DNA of 64,000 nucleotides. Source: Protula sp. h YS-2021. Its lineage: Eukaryota > Annelida > Polychaeta > Sabellida > Serpulidae. A model generated the notes under the pieces. The model was not told where the DNA came from. It saw nothing but the letters and a program-made list of their open reading frames with translations, and searched no databases. How positions within the stretch are numbered: position 1 is the first letter of the stretch; each line of letters begins with the position of its first letter. Made by a program: the position numbers and the translations under genes. The stretch spans positions 6,587,625 to 6,651,624 of the forward strand of contig OX457034.1 of the NCBI GenBank assembly GCA_949752745.1. The letters run 5' to 3'. Shown in pieces: positions 26,961 to 43,000 of this stretch.

Positions 26961-29400
26961 AATTTGAAAGATATTAGAAAGTCTCACAGATACATTGCAT
27001 TACACTTTTTGTTCTACCTGAAGTAATTTCTCATCAAATAAGTAAAAATTACGGCCAACTAAAAGCTTTCGAGGAACTCAAAATTTCGCGCTAATTGTGA
27101 AAATTTTCAAGATTTGAAAGATATTACAAAATCTCACAGATATATTCCAATACACTTTCTACACTGCCTCAAGTAATTTCTCATCAAATAAGTAAAAATT
27201 ACGGTCAAGGAATAAGGTTTCGAGGAACTTAAATTTTCACACCAATTCCACAGGTCATGATCTGTGAAAATTTTCAAAATTTGAAAGATATTAGAAAGTC
27301 TCACAGATAAATTGCATTGCACTTTTTGTTCTAACTGAAATGATTTGTCATCAAATACGTGGCTTTTAATGATTTCTCATCAAATAAATAGCTTTTACGG
27401 CCAAGTAAAAGCTTTCGAGGAACTTAAAATTTCGCGCCAATTCCACAGGTGAGGACCTGTGAAAATTTTCAAAATTTGAAAGATATTACAAAATCTCCCA
27501 GACATATTCCAATACACTTTCTACGCTACCTCAAGTAATTTCTCATCAAATAAATAAAAATTACGGCCAAGGAATAAGGTTTCGAGGAACTTAAATTTTC
27601 ACACCAATTCCACAGGTGATGACCTGTGAAAATTTTCAAAATTTGAAAGATATTAGAAAGTCTCACAGATACATTGCATTGCACTTTTTGTTCTACCTGA
27701 AGTAATTTCTCATCAAATAAGTAAAAATTACGGCCAAGTAAATGCTTTCGAGGAACTTAAAATTTCGCGCCAATTCCACAGGTCATCACCTGTGAAAATT
27801 TTCAAGATGTGAAAGATATTACAAAATCTCACAGATATATTCCAATACACTTTCTACACTACCTCAAGTGATTTCTCATCAAATAAGTAAAAATTACATC
27901 CAGGGAATAAGCTTTCGAGGAACTTAAATTTTCACACCAATTCAACAGCCCATGACCTGTGAAAATTTTCAAAATTTGAAAGATATTAGAAAGTCTCACA
28001 GATACATTGCATTACACTTTTTGTTCTACCTGAAGAAATTTCTCATCAAATAAGTAAAAATTACGGCCAACTAAAAGCTTTCGTGGAACTCAAAATTTCG
28101 CGCCAATTGTGAAAATTTTCAAGATTTGAAAGATATTACAAAATCTCACAGATATATTCCAATACACTTTCTACACTACCTTTCTCATCAAATAAGTAAA
28201 AATTACGGCCAAGGAATAAGGTTTCGAGGAACTTAAATTTTCAAACCAATTCCACAGGTCATGACCTGTGAAAATTTTCAAAATTTGAAAGATATTACAA
28301 AATCTCACAGATATATTCCAATACACTTTCTACACTACCTCAAGTAATTTCTCATCAAATAAGTAAAAGTTTCGGCCAAGGAATAAGGTTTCGAGGAACT
28401 TAAATTTTCACAGCAATTCAACAGGTCATAACCTGTGAAAATTTTCAAAATTTGAAAGATATTACAAAATCTCACAGATACATTGCATTGCAGTTTTTGT
28501 TCTACCTGAAGTAATTTCTCATCAAATAAGTAAAAGTTTCGGCCAAGGAATAAGGTTTCGAGGAACTTCAATTTTCACAGCAATTCAACAGGTCATGACC
28601 TGTGAAAATTTTTAAAAATTTGAAAAATGTTACAAAGTCTCACAGATATATTCCAATACACTTTCTACACTACCTCAAGTAATTTCTCATCAAATAAGTA
28701 AAAATTACGGCCAAGGAATAAGGTTTCGAGGAACTTAAATTTTCACACCAATTCCACAGGTCATGACCTGTGAAAATTTTCAAAATTTGAAAGATATTAG
28801 AAAGTCTCACAGATACATTGCATTGCACTTTTTGTTCTACCTGAAGTAATTTCTCATCAAATAACTAAAAATTACGGCCAAGTAAATGCCTTCGAGGAAC
28901 TTAAAATTTCGCGGCAATTCAGCAGGTCATGACCTGTGAAAATTTTCCAGATTTCAAAGATATTACAAAATCTCACAGATATATTCCAATACACTTTCTA
29001 CACTACCTCAAGTAACTTCTCATCAAATAAGTAAAAATTATGGCCAGAGAATCAGCTTTCTATGAACTTAAATTTTCACACTAATTCCACAGGTCATGAC
29101 CTGTGAAAATTTTCAAAATTTGAAAGATATTAGAAAGTCTCACAGATACATTGCATTGCACTTTTTGTTCTACCTGAAGCAATTTCTCATGAAATAAGTA
29201 AAAATTACGGCCAAGTAAATGCTTTAGTCAACTTAAAATTTCGCGCCAATTCCACAGGTCATGACCTGTGAAAACTTTCAAGATTTGAAAGATATTACAA
29301 AATCTCACAGATATATTCCAATACACTTTCTACACTACCTCAAGTAATTTCTCATCAAATAAGTAAAAATTACGGCCAAGGAATAAGGTTTCGAGGAACT
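26961..29400. repeat. Satellite, transition segment with a local rearrangement
   Basis: Ordinary A/B monomers surround one abnormal spot at about 27339-27397. There, a short segment (ATGATTT, then a CATCAAATA-type box, then GCTTTTA) is doubled in place of the usual monomer sequence. Palindrome losses occur near 27100 and 28105, where CCAATT or CTAATT runs straight into GTGAAAATT. No gene is seen. Confidence 0.75.
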
Positions 29401-32400
29401 TAAATTTTCACACAAATTCCACAGGTCATGACCTGTGAAAATTTTCAAAATTTGAAAGATATTAGAAAGTCTCACAGATACATTGCATTACACTTTTTGT
29501 TCTACCTGAAGTAATTTCTCATCAAATAATTAAAAATTACGGCCAAGTAAAAGGTTTCGAAGAACTTAAAATTTCGCGCCAATTCCACAGGTCATGACCT
29601 GTGAAAATTTTCAAAATTTGAAAGATACTACAAAATCTCACAGATATATTCCAATACACTTTCTACACTACCTCAAGTAATTTCTCATCAAATAAGTAAA
29701 AATTACGGCCAAGGAATAAGGTTTCGAGGAACTTAAATTTTCACACCAATTCCACAGGTCATGACCTGTGAAAATTTTCAAAATTTGAAAGATATTAGAA
29801 AGTCTCACAGATACATTGCATTGCACTTTTTGTTCTACCTGAAGTAATTTCTCATCAAATAAGTAAAAATTACGGCCAAGTAAAAGCTTTCGAGGAATTT
29901 GAAATTTCGCGCCGATTCCACAGGTCATGACCTGTGAAAATTTTCAAGATTTGAAAGATATTACAAAATCTCACAGAAATATTCCAATACACTTTCTACA
30001 CTACCTCAAGTAATTTCTCATCAAATAAGTAAAAATTATGGCCAAGGAATAAGGTTTCGAGGAACTTAAATTTTCACACCAATTCCACAGGTCATGACCT
30101 GTGAAAATTTTCAAAATTTGAATGATATTACAAAATCTCACAGATATATTCCAATACACTTTCTACACTACCTCAAGTAATTTCTCATCAAATAAGTAAA
30201 AATTACGGCCAAGGAATAAGGTTTCGAGGAACTTAAATTTTCACACCAATTCCACAGGTCATGACCTGTGAAAATTTTCAAAATTTGAAAGATATTAGAA
30301 AGTCTCACAGATACATTACATTGCACTTTTTGTTCTACCTGAAGTAATTTCTCATCAAATAAGTAAAAATTACGGCCAAGTTAAAGGTTTCGAAGAACTT
30401 AAAATTTCGCGCCAATTCCACGGGTCATGACCTGTAAAATTTTCAAAATTTAAAAGATATTACAAAATCTCACAGATATATTCCAATACACTTTCTACAC
30501 TACCTCAAGTAATTTCTCATCAAATAAGTAAAAATTACGGCCAACTAAATGCTTTCGAGGAACTTAAAATTTCGCGCCAATTCCACAGGTCAGGACCTGT
30601 GAAAATTTTCAAAATTTGAAAGATATTACAAAATCTCACAGATATATTCCAATACACTTTCTACACTACCTCAAGTAATTTCTCATCAAATAAGTAAAAA
30701 TTACGGCCAAGGAATAAGGTTTCGAGGAACTTAAATTTTCACACCAATTCAAGAGGTCATGACCTGTGAAAATTTTCAAAATTTGAAAGATATTAGAAAG
30801 TCTCACAGATACATTGCATTGCACTTTTTGTTCTACCTGAAGTAATTTCTCATCAAATAAGTAAAAATTACGGCCAAGTAAAAGCTTTCGAGGAACTTAA
30901 AATGTCACGGCAATTCCACAGGTCATGACCTGTGAAAATTTTCAAAATTTGAAGGATGTTACAAAATCTCACAGTTATATTCCAATACACTTTCTACACT
31001 ACTTCAAGTAATTTCTCATCAAATAAGTAAAAATTACGGCCAAGGAATAAGCGTTCGGGGAACTTAAATTTTCACACCAATTCCACAGGTGATGACCTGA
31101 GAAAATTGTCAAAATTTGGAAGATATTAGAAAGTCTCACAGATACATTGCGTTGCACTTTTTGTTCTACCTGAAGTAATTTCTCATCAAATAAGTAAAAA
31201 TTACGGCCAAGTAAATGCTTTCGAGGAACTTAAAATTTCGCGCCAATTCCACAGGTCATGACCTGTGAAAACTTTCAAGATTTGAAAGATATTACAAAAT
31301 CTCACATATATATTCCAATACAATTTCTACACTACCTCAAGTAATTTCTCATCAAATAAGTAAAAATTACGGCCAAGGAATAAGGTTTCGAGGAACTTAA
31401 ATTTTCACACCAATTCCACAGGTCATGACCTGTGAAAATTTTCAAAATTTGAAAGATATTAGAAAGTCTCACAGATACATTACATTGCACTTTTTATTCT
31501 ACCTGAAGTAATTTCTCATCAAATAAGTAAAAATTACGGCCAAGTAAAAGGTTTCGAAGAACTTAAAATTTCGCGCCAATTCCACAGGTCATGACCTGTG
31601 AAAATTTTCAAAATTTGAAAGATATTACAAAATCTCACAGATATATTCCAATACACTTTCTACACTACCTCAAGTAATTTCTCATCAAATAAGTAAAAAT
31701 TACGGCCAAGGAATAAGGTTTCGAGGAACTTAAATTTTCACACCAATTCAAGAGGTCATGACCTGTGAAAATTTTCAAAATTTGAAAGATATTAGAAAGT
31801 CTCACAGATACATTGCATTGCACTTTTTGTTCTACCTGAAGTAATTTCTCATCAAATAAGTAAAAATTACGGCCAAGTAAAAGCTTTCGAGGAACTTAAA
31901 ATGTCACGGCAATTCCACAGGTCATGACCTGTGAAAATTTTCAAAATTTGAAGGATGTTACAAAATCTCACAGTTATATTCCAATACACTTTCTACACTA
32001 CTTCAAGTAATTTCTCATCAAATAAGTAAAAATTACGGCCAAGGAATAAGCGTTCGGGGAACTTAAATTTTCACACCAATTCCACAGGTGATGACCTGAG
32101 AAAATTGTCAAAATTTGGAAGATATTAGAAAGTCTCACAGATACATTGCGTTGCACTTTTTGTTCTACCTGAAGTAATTTCTCATCAAATAAGTAAAAAT
32201 TACGGCCAAGTAAATGCTTTCGAGGAACTTAAAATTTCGCGCCAATTCCACAGGTCATGACCTGTGAAAACTTTCAAGATTTGAAAGATATTACAAAATC
32301 TCACAGATATATTCCAATACAATTTCTACACTACCTCAAGTAATTTCTCATCAAATAAGTAAAAATTACGGCCAAGGAATAAGGTTTCGAGGAACTTAAA

Positions 32401-35400
32401 TTTTCACACCAATTCCACAGGTCATGACCTGTGAAAATTTTCAAAATTTGAAAGATATTAGAAAGTCTCACAGATACATTGCATTGCACTTTTTGTTCTA
32501 CCTGAAGTAATTTCTCATCAAATAAGTAAAAATTACGACCAAGTAAAAGCTTTCGAGGAATTTGAAATTTCGCGCCGATTCCACAGGTCATGACCTGTGA
32601 AAATTTTCAAGATTTGAAAGATATTACAAAATCTCACAGATATATTCCAATACACTTTCTACACTACCTCAAGTAATTTCTCATCAAATAAGTAAAAATT
32701 ATGGCCAAGGAATAAGGTTTCGAGGAACTTAAATTTTCACACCAATTCCACAGGTCATGACCTGTGAAAATTTTCAAAATTTGAATGATATTACAAAATC
32801 TCACAGATATATTCCAATACACTTTCTACACTACCTCAAGTAATTTCTCATCAAATAAGTAAAAATTACGGCCAAGGAATGAGGTTTCGAGGAACTTAAA
32901 TTTTTACACCAATTCCACAGGTCATGACCTGTGAAAATTTTCAAAATTTGAAAGATATTAGAAAGTCTCACAGATACATTACATTGCACTTTTTGTTCTA
33001 CCTTAAGTAATGTCTCATCAAATAAGTAAAAATTACGGCCAAGTAAAAGCTTTCTAGGAACTTAAAATTTCGCGCCAATTCCACAGGTCATGACCTGTGA
33101 AAATTTTCAAAATTTGAATGATATTACAAAATCTCACAGATATATTCCAATACACTTTCTACACTACCTCAAGTAATTTCTCATCAAATAAGTAAAAATT
33201 ACGGCCAAGGAATAAGGTTTCGAGGAACTTAAATTTTCACACCAATTCAAGAGGTCATGACCTGTGAAAATTTTCAAAATTTGAAAGATATTAGAAAGTC
33301 TCACAGATACATTGCATTGCACTTTTTGTTCTACCTGAAGTAATTTCTCATCAAATAAGTAAAAATTACGGCCAAGTAAAAGCTTTCGAGGAACTTAAAA
33401 TGTCACGGCAATTCCACAGGTCATGACCTGTGAAAATTTTCAAAATTTGAAGGATGTTACAAAATCTCACAGTTATATTCCAATACACTTTCTACACTAC
33501 TTCAAGTAATTTCTCATCAAATAAGTAAAAATTACGGCCAAAGAATAAGCGTTCGGGGAACTTAAATTTTCACACCAATTCCACAGGTGACGACCTGAGA
33601 AAATTGTCAAAATTTGGAAGATATTAGAAAGTCTCACAGATACATTGCGTTGCACTTTTTGTTCTACCTGAAGTAATTTCTCATTAAATAAGTAAAAATT
33701 ACGGCCAAGTAAATGCTTTCGAGGAACTTAAAATTTCGCGCCAATTCCACAGGTCATGACCTGTGAAAACTTTCAAGATTTGAAAGATATTACAAAATCT
33801 CACATATATATTCCAATACAATTTCTGCACTACCTCAAGTAATTTCTCATCAAATAAGTAAAAATTACGGCCAAGGAATAAGGTTTCGAGGAACTTAAAT
33901 TTTCACACCAATTCCACAGGTCATGACCTGTGAAAATTTTCAAAATTTGAAAGATATTAGAAAGTCTCACAGATACATTACATTGCACTTTTTATTCTAC
34001 CTGAAGTAATTTCTCATCAAATAAGTAAAAATTACGGCCAAGTAAAAGGTTTCGAAGAACTTAAAATTTCGCGCCAATTCCACAGGTCATGACCTGTGAA
34101 AATTTTCAAAATTTGAAAGATATTACAAAATCTCACAGATATATTCCAATACACTTTCTACACTACCTCAAGTAATTTCTCATCAAATAAGTAAAAATTA
34201 CGGCCAAGGAATAAGGTTTCGAGGAACTTAAATTTTCACACCAATTCCACAGGTCATGACCTGTGAAAATTTTCAAAATTTAAAAGATATTAGAAAGTCT
34301 CACAGATACATTGCATTGCACTTTTTGTTCTACCTGAAGTAATTTCTCATCAAATAAGTAAAAATTACGACCAAGTAAAAGCTTTCGAGGAATTTGAAAT
34401 TTCGCGCCGATTCCACAGGTCATGACCTGTGAAAATTTTCAAGATTTGAAAGATATTACAAAATCTCACAGATATATTCCAATACACTTTCTACACTACC
34501 TCAAGTAATTTCTCATCAAATAAGTAAAAATTATGGCCAAGGAATAAGGTTTCGAGGAACTTAAATTTTCACACCAATTCCACAGGTCATGACCTGTGAA
34601 AATTTTCAAAATTTGAAAGATATTACAAAATCTCACAGATATATTCCAATACACTTTCTACACTACCTCAAGTAATTTCTCATCAAATAAGTAAAAATTA
34701 CGGCCAAGGAATAAGGTTTCGAGGAACTTAAATTTTCACACCAATTCCACAGGTCATGACCTGTGAAAATTTTCAAAATTTGAAAGATATTAGAAAGTCT
34801 CACAGATACATTGCATTACACTTTTTGTTCTACCTGAAGTAATTTCTCATCAAATAAGTAAAAATTACGACCAAGTAAAAGCTTTCGAGGAATTTGAAAT
34901 TTCGCGCCGATTCCACAGGTCATGACCTGTGAAAATTTTCAAGATTTGAAAGATATTACAAACTCTCACAGATATATTCCAATACACTTTCTACACTACC
35001 TCAAGTAATTTCTCATCAAATAAGTAAAAATTATGGCCAAGGAATAAGGTTTCGAGGAACTTAAATTTTCACACCAATTCCACAGGTCATGACCTGTGAA
35101 AATTTTCAAAATTTGAATGATATTACAAAATCTCACAGATATATTCCAATACACTTTCTACACTACCTCAAGTAATTTCTCATCAAATAAGTAAAAATGA
35201 CGGCCAAGGAATAAGGTTTCGAGGAACTTAAATTTTTACACCAATTCCACAGGTCATGACCTGTGAAAATTTTCAAAATTTGAAAGATATTAGAAAGTCT
35301 CACAGATACATTACATTGCACTTTTTGTTCTACCTTAAGTAATGTCTCATCAAATAAGTAAAAATTACGGCCAAGTAAAAGCTTTCGAGGAACTTAAAAT

Positions 35401-35520
35401 TTCGCGCCAATTCCACAGGTCATGACCTGTGAAAATTTTCAAAATTTGAATGATATTACAAAATCTCACAGATATATTCCAATACACTTTCTACACTACC
35501 TCAAGTAATTTCTCATCAAA
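29401..35520. repeat. Satellite sub-domain 4, regular dimers in ~1.0-2.7 kb higher-order blocks
   Basis: The marker GCGTTCGGGGAAC occurs at about 31051, 32050 and 33549, offsets of 999 and 1499 bp (6 and 9 monomers). Identical minus-strand ORFs at 29668 and 32331 give an offset of 2663 bp (16 monomers). The GAATTTGAAATTTCGCGCCG marker preceded by ACGACCAAG near 34368 and 34867 gives 499 bp (3 monomers). All offsets are integral multiples of about 166.5 bp, the cleanest estimate of the monomer. No gene is present. Confidence 0.85.
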
Positions 35521-37020
35521 TAAGTAAAAATTACGGCCAAGGAATAAGCGTTCAAGGACACAAATTTTCACACCAATTCCACAGGTCATAACCTGTGAAA
35601 ATTTTCAAAATTTGAAAGATATTAGAAAGTCTCACAGATACATTCCGTTGCACTTTTTGTTCTACCTGAAGTAATTTCTCATCAAATAAGTAAAAATTAC
35701 AGCCAATTAAATGCTTTCGAGGAACTTAAAATTTCGCGCCAATTCCACAGGTCATGACCTGTGAAAATTTTCAAAATTTGAATGATATTACAAAATCTCA
35801 CAGATATATTCCAATACACTTTCTACACTACCTCAAGTAATTTCTCATCAAATAAGTAAAAATTACGGCCAAGGAATAAGGTTTCGAGGAACTTAAATTT
35901 TCACACCAATTCAACAGGTCATGACCTGTGAAAATTTTCAAAATTTGAAAGATATTAGAAAGTCTCACAGATACATTACATTGCACTTTTTATTCTACCT
36001 GAAGTAATTTCTCATCAAATAAGTAAAAATTACGGCCAAGTAAAAGGTTTCGAAGAACTTAAATTTTCGCGCCAATTCCACAGGACCTGTGAAAACTTTC
36101 AAGATTTGAAAGATATTACAAAATCTCACAGATATATTCCAATACACTTTCTACACTACCTCAAGTAATTTCTCATCAAATAAGTAAAAATTATGGCCAA
36201 GATATAAGGTTTCGAGGAACTTAAATTTTCACACCAATTCAACAGGTCATGACCTGTGAAAACTTTCAAGATTTGAAAGATATTACAAAATCTCACAGAT
36301 ATATTCCAATACACTTTCTACACTACCTCAAGTAATTTCTCATCAAATAAGTAAAAATTACGGCCAAGGAATAAGGTTTCGAGGAACTTAAATTTTCACA
36401 CCAATTCCACAGGTCATGACCTGTGAAAATTTTCAAAATTTGAAAGATATTAGAAAGTCTCACAGATACATTACATTGCACTTTTTGTTCTACCTTAAGT
36501 AATTTCTCATCAAATAAGTAAAAATTACGGCCAAGTAAAAGCTTTCGAGGAACTTAAAATTTCGCGCCAATTCCACAGGTCATGACCTGTGAAAACTTTC
36601 AAGATTTGAAAGATATTACAAAATCTCACAGATATATTCATATACACTTTCTACACTACCTCAAGTAATTTCTCATCAAATAAGTAAAAATTACGGTCAA
36701 GGAATAAGGTTTCGAGGAACTTAAATTTTCACACCAATTCCACAGGTCATGACCTGTGAAAATTTTCAAAATTTGAAAGATATTAGAAAGTCTCACAGAT
36801 ACATTGCATTGCACTTGTTGTTCTACCTGAAGTAATTTCTCATCAAATAAGTAAAAATTACGGCCAAGTAAAAGTTTTCGTGGAACTTAAAATTTCGCGC
36901 CAATTCCACAGGTCATGACCTGTGAAAATTTTCAAAATTTAAAAGATATTACAAAATCTCACAGATATATTCCAATACACTTTCTACACTACCTCAAGTA
37001 ATTTCTCGTCAAATAAGTAA
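35521..37020. repeat. Satellite, ordinary A/B dimers between two higher-order domains
   Basis: Standard A/B monomers continue with minor variation, for example a shortened palindrome region CCACAGGACCTGTG near 36077 and a GCGTTCAAGG box near 35548. No gene or non-satellite insertion is visible. Confidence 0.75.
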
Positions 37021-40000
37021 AAATTACAGCCAAGGAATAAGCTTTCGAGGAACTTAAATTTTCACACCAATTCCACAGGTCATGACCTGTGAAAATATTC
37101 AAAATTTGAGAGATATTAAAAAGTCTCACAGATACATTGCAATGCACTTTCTATTCTACCTGAAGTAATTTCTCATCAAATCAGTGAAAATTACAGCCAA
37201 TAAATAAGCTTTCGAGGAACTTAAAATGTCACGCCAATTCCACAGATCATGTCCTGTGAAAATTTTCAAAATTTGAAAGATATTACAAAATCTCACAGAT
37301 ATATTCTAATGCAGTTTCTACACTAGCTCAAGTAATTTCTCATCAAATAAGTAAAAATTACGGCCAAGGAATAATTTTCACACCAATTCAACAGGTGATG
37401 ACCTGTGAAAATTATCAAAATTTGAAAGATATTAGAAAGTCTCACAGATACATTGCATTGCACTTTTTGTTCTACCTGAAGTAATTTCTCATCAAATAAG
37501 TAAAAATTACGGCCAAGTAAAAGTTTTCGTGGAACTTAAAATTTCGCGCCAATTCCACAGGTCATGACCTGTGAAAATTTTCAAAATTTAAAAGATATTA
37601 CAAAATCTCACAGATATATTCCAATACACTTTCTACCCTACCTCGAATAATTTCTCCTCAAATAAGTAAAATTTACGGCCAAGGAATAAGCTTTCGAGGA
37701 ACTTAAAATTTCGCGCCAATCCCTCAGCTCATGAACTGTGAAAATTTTCAAAATTTGAAAGATATAACAAAATCTCACAGATATATTCTAATGCAGTTTC
37801 TACACTAGCTCAAGTAATTTCTCATCAAATAAGTAAAAATTACGGCCAAGGAATAATTTTCACACCAATTCAACAGGTGATGACCTGTGAAAATTATCAA
37901 AATTTGAAAGATATTAGAAAGTCTCACAGATACATTGCATTGCACTTTTTGTTCTACCTGAATTAATTTCTCATCAAATAAGTAAAAATTACGGCCAAGT
38001 AAAAGTTTTCGAGGAATTTAAAATTTCGCGCCAATTCCACAGGTCATGACCTGTGAAAATTTTCAAAATTTGAAAGATATTAGAAAATCTCACAGATATA
38101 TTCCAATACACTTTCTACACTACCTCAAGTAATTTCTCATCAAATAAGTAAAAATACGGCCAAGGAATAAGCTTTCGAGGAACTTAAATTTTCACATCAA
38201 TTCAACAGGTCATGACCTGTGAAAATATTCAAAATTTGAGAGATATTAGAAAATCTCACAGATATATTCGAATACACTTTCTACACTACCTCAAGTAATT
38301 TCTCATCAAATAAGTAAAAATTACGGCCAACGAATAAGCTTTCGAGGAACTTAAATTTTCACACCAAATAAACAGGTGATGACCTGTGAAAATTATCAAA
38401 ATTTGAAAGATATTAGAAAGTCTCACAGATACATTGCATTGCACTTTTTGTTCTACCTGAATTAATTTCTCATCAAATAAGTAAAAATTATGGCCAAGTA
38501 AAAGTTTTCGAGGAACTTAAAATTTCGCGCCAATTCTACAGGTGAAAATTTTCAAAATTTGAAAGATATTACAAAATCTCACAGATATATTCCAATACAC
38601 TTTCTACACTGCCTCAAGTAATTTCTCATCAAATAAGTAAAAATTACGGCCAATAAATAAGCTTTCGAGGAACTTAAATTTTCACACCAAATAAACAGGT
38701 GATGACCTGTGAAAATTATCAAAATTTGAAAGATATTAGAAAGTCTCACAGATACATTGCATTGCACTTTTTGTTCTACCTGAAGTAATTTCTCATCAAA
38801 TAAGTAAAAATTACAGCCAAGTAAAAGTTTTCGAGGAACTTAAAATTTCCATGACCTATGAAAATTTTCAACATTTGAAAGATATTACAAAATCTCACAG
38901 ATATATTCTAATGCAGTTTCTACACTAGCTCAAGTAATTTCTCATCAAATAAGTAAAAATTACGGCCAAGGAATAATTTTCACACCAATTCAACATGTGA
39001 TGACCTGTGAAAATTATCAAAATTTGAAAGATATTAGAAAGTCTCACAGATACATTGCATTGCACTTTTTGTTCTACCTGAAGTAATTTCTCATCAAATA
39101 AGTAAAAATTACGGCCAAGTAAAAGTTTTCGTGGAACTTAAAATTTCGCGCCAATTCCACAGGTCATGACCTGTGAAAATTTTCAAAATTTAAAAGATAT
39201 TACAAAATCTCACAGATATATTCAAATACACTTTCTACACTACCTCAAGTAATTTCTCATCATATAAGTAAAAATTACGGCCAAGGAATAAGCTTTCGAT
39301 GAACTTAAATTTTCACACCAATTCCACAGGTCATGACCTGTGACAATATTCAAAATTTGAGAGATATTAGAAAGTCTCACAGATACATTGCAATGCACTT
39401 TCTATTCTACCTGAAGTAATTTCTCATCAAATCAGTAAAAATTACAGCCAATAAATAAGCTTTCGAGGAATTTAAAATGTCACGCCAATTCCACAGATCA
39501 TGTCCTGTGAAAATTTTCAAAATTTGAAAGATATTACAAAATCTCACAGATATATTCCAATACACTTTCTACACTACCTCAAGGAATTTCTCATCAAATA
39601 AGTAAAAATTACGGCCAAGGAATAATTTTCACACCAATTCAACAGGTGATGACCTGTGAAAATTTTCAAAATTTGAAAGATATTAGAAAGTCTCACAGAT
39701 ACATTGCATTGCACTTTTTGTTCTACCTGAAGTAATTTCTCATCAAATAAGTAAAAATTACGGCCAAGTAAAAGTTTTCGAGGAACTTAAAATTTCGCGC
39801 CAATTCTACAGGTGAAAATTTTCAAAATTTGAAAGATATTACAAAATCTCACAGATATATTCCAATACACTTTCTACACTCCCTCAAGTGATTTCTCATC
39901 AAATAAGTAAAAATTACGGCCAAGGAATAAGCTTTCGAGGAACTTAAATTTTCTCACCAAATCCACAGGTATCAGAAAGTCTCACAGATATATTGCATTG

Positions 40001-43000
40001 CACTTTCTATTCTACCTGAAGTAATTTCTCATCAAATCAGTAAAAATTACAGCCAATAAATAAGCTTTCGAGGAACTTAAATTTTCACACCAATTGCACA
40101 GGTCATGACCTGTGAAAATTATTAAAATTTGAAAGATATTACAAAATCTCACAGATATATTCCAATACACTTTCTACACTACCTCAAGTAATTTCTCATC
40201 AAATAAGTAAAAATTGCGGCCAAGGAATAAGCTTTCGAGGAACTTAAATTTTCACACCAATTCAACAGGTGTGAAAATTATCAAAATTTGAAAGATATTA
40301 GAAAGTCTCACAGATACATTGCATTGCACTTTTTGTTCTACCTGAAGTAATTTCTCATCAAATAAGTAAAAATTACGGCCAAGTAAAAGTTTTCGTGGAA
40401 CTTAAAATTTCGCGCCAATTCCACAGGTCATGACCTGTGAAAATTTTCAAAATTTAAAAGATATTACAAAATCTCACAGATATATTCCAATACACTTTCT
40501 ACACTACCTCAAGTAATTTCTCATCAAATAAGTAAAAATTACAGCCAAGGAATAAGCTTTCGAGGAACTTAAATTTTCACACCAATTCCACAGGTCATGA
40601 CCTGTGAAAATATTCAAAATTTGAGAGATATTAGAAAGTCTCACAGATACATTGCAATGCACTTTCTATTCTACCTGAAGTAATTTCTCATCAAATCAGT
40701 GAAAATTACAGCCAATAAATAAGCTTTCGAGGAACTTAAAATGTCACGCCAATTCCACAGATCATGTCCTGTGAAAATTTTCAAAATTTGAAAGATATTA
40801 CAAAATCTCACAGATATATTCTAATGCAGTTTCTACACTAGCTCAAGTAATTTCTCATCAAATAAGTAAAAATTACGGCCAAGGAATAATTTTCACACCA
40901 ATTCAACAGGTGATGACCTGTGAAAATTATCAAAATTTGAAAGATATTAGAAAGTCTCACAGATACATTGCATTGCACTTTTTGTTCTACCTGAAGTAAT
41001 TTCTCATCAAATAAGTAAAAATTACGGCCAAGTAAAAGTTTTCGTGGAACTTAAAATTTCGCGCCAATTCCACAGGTCATGACCTGTGAAAATTTTCAAA
41101 ATTTAAAAGATATTACAAAATCTCACAGATATATTCCAATACACTTTCTACCCTACCTCGAATAATTTCTCCTCAAATAAGTAAAATTTACGGCCAAGGA
41201 ATAAGCTTTCGAGGAACTTAAAATTTCGCGCCAATCCCTCAGCTCATGACCTGTGAAAATTTTCAAAATTTGAAAGATATAACAAAATCTCACAGATATA
41301 TTCTAATGCAGTTTCTACACTAGCTCAAGTAATTTCTCATCAAATAAGTAAAAATTACGGCCAAGGAATAATTTTCACACCAATTCAACAGGTGATGACC
41401 TGTGAAAATTATCAAAATTTGAAAGATATTAGAAAGTCTCACAGATACATTGCATTGCACTTTTTGTTCTACCTGAATTAATTTCTCATCAAATAAGTAA
41501 AAATTACGGCCAAGTAAAAGTTTTCGAGGAATTTAAAATTTCGCGCCAATTCCACAGGTCATGACCTGTGAAAATTATCAAAATTTGAAAGATATTAGAA
41601 AATCTCACAGATATATTCCAATACACTTTCTACACTACCTCAAGTAATTTCTCATCAAATAAGTAAAAATACAGCCAAGGAATAAGCTTTCGAGGAAGTT
41701 AAATTTTCACACCAATTCAACAGGTCATGACCTGTGAAAATATTCAAAATTTGAGAGATATTAGAAAATCTCACAGATATATTCGAATACACTTTCTACA
41801 CTACCTCAAGTAATTTCTCATCAAATAAGTAAAAATTACGGCCAAGTAAAAGTTTTCGAGGAACTTAAAATTTCGCGCCAATTCTACAGGTGAAAATTTT
41901 CAAAATTTGAAAGATATTACAAAATCTCACAGATATATTTCAATACACTTTCTACACTGCCTCAAGTAATTTCTCATCAAATAAGTAAAAATTACGGCCA
42001 ATAAATAAGCTTTCGAGGAACTTAAATTTTCACACCAAATAAACAGGTGATGACCTGTGAAAATTATCAAAATTTGAAAGATATTAGAAAGTCTCACAGA
42101 TACATTGCATTGCACTTTTTGTTCTACCTGAAGTAATTTCTCATCAAATAAGTAAAAATTACAGCCAAGTAAAAGTTTTCGAGGAACTTAAAATTTCCAT
42201 GACCTATGAAAATTTTCAACATTTGAAAGATATTACAAAATCTCACAGATATATTCTAATGCAGTTTCTACACTAGCTCAAGTAATTTCTCATCAAATAA
42301 GTAAAAATTACGGCCAAGGAATAATTTTCACACCAATTCAACAGGTGATGACCTGTGAAAATTATCAAAATTTGAAAGATATTAGAAAGTCTCACAGATA
42401 CATTGCATTGCACTTTTTGTTCTACCTGAAGTAATTTCTCATCAAATAAGTAAAAATTACGGCCAAGTAAAAGTTTTCGTGGAACTTAAAATTTCGCGCC
42501 AATTCCACAGGTCATGACCTGTGAAAATTTTCAAAATTTAAAAGATATTACAAAATCTCACAGATATATTCCAATACACTTTCTACACTACCTCAAGTAA
42601 TTTCTCATCATATAAGTAAAAATTACGGCCAAGGAATAAGCTTTCGATGAACTTAAATTTTCACACCAATTCCACAGGTCATGACCTGTGACAATATTCA
42701 AAATTTGAGAGATATTAGAAAGTCTCACAGATACATTGCAATGCACTTTCTATTCTACCTGAAGTAATTTCTCATCAAATCAGTAAAAATTACAGCCAAT
42801 AAATAAGCTTTCGAGGAATTTAAAATGTCACGCCAATTCCACAGATCATGTCCTGTGAAAATTTTCAAAATTTGAAAGATATTACAAAATCTCACAGATA
42901 TATTCCAATACACTTTCTACACTACCTCAAGGAATTTCTCATCAAATAAGTAAAAATTACGGCCAAGGAATAATTTTCACACCAATTCAACAGGTGATGA

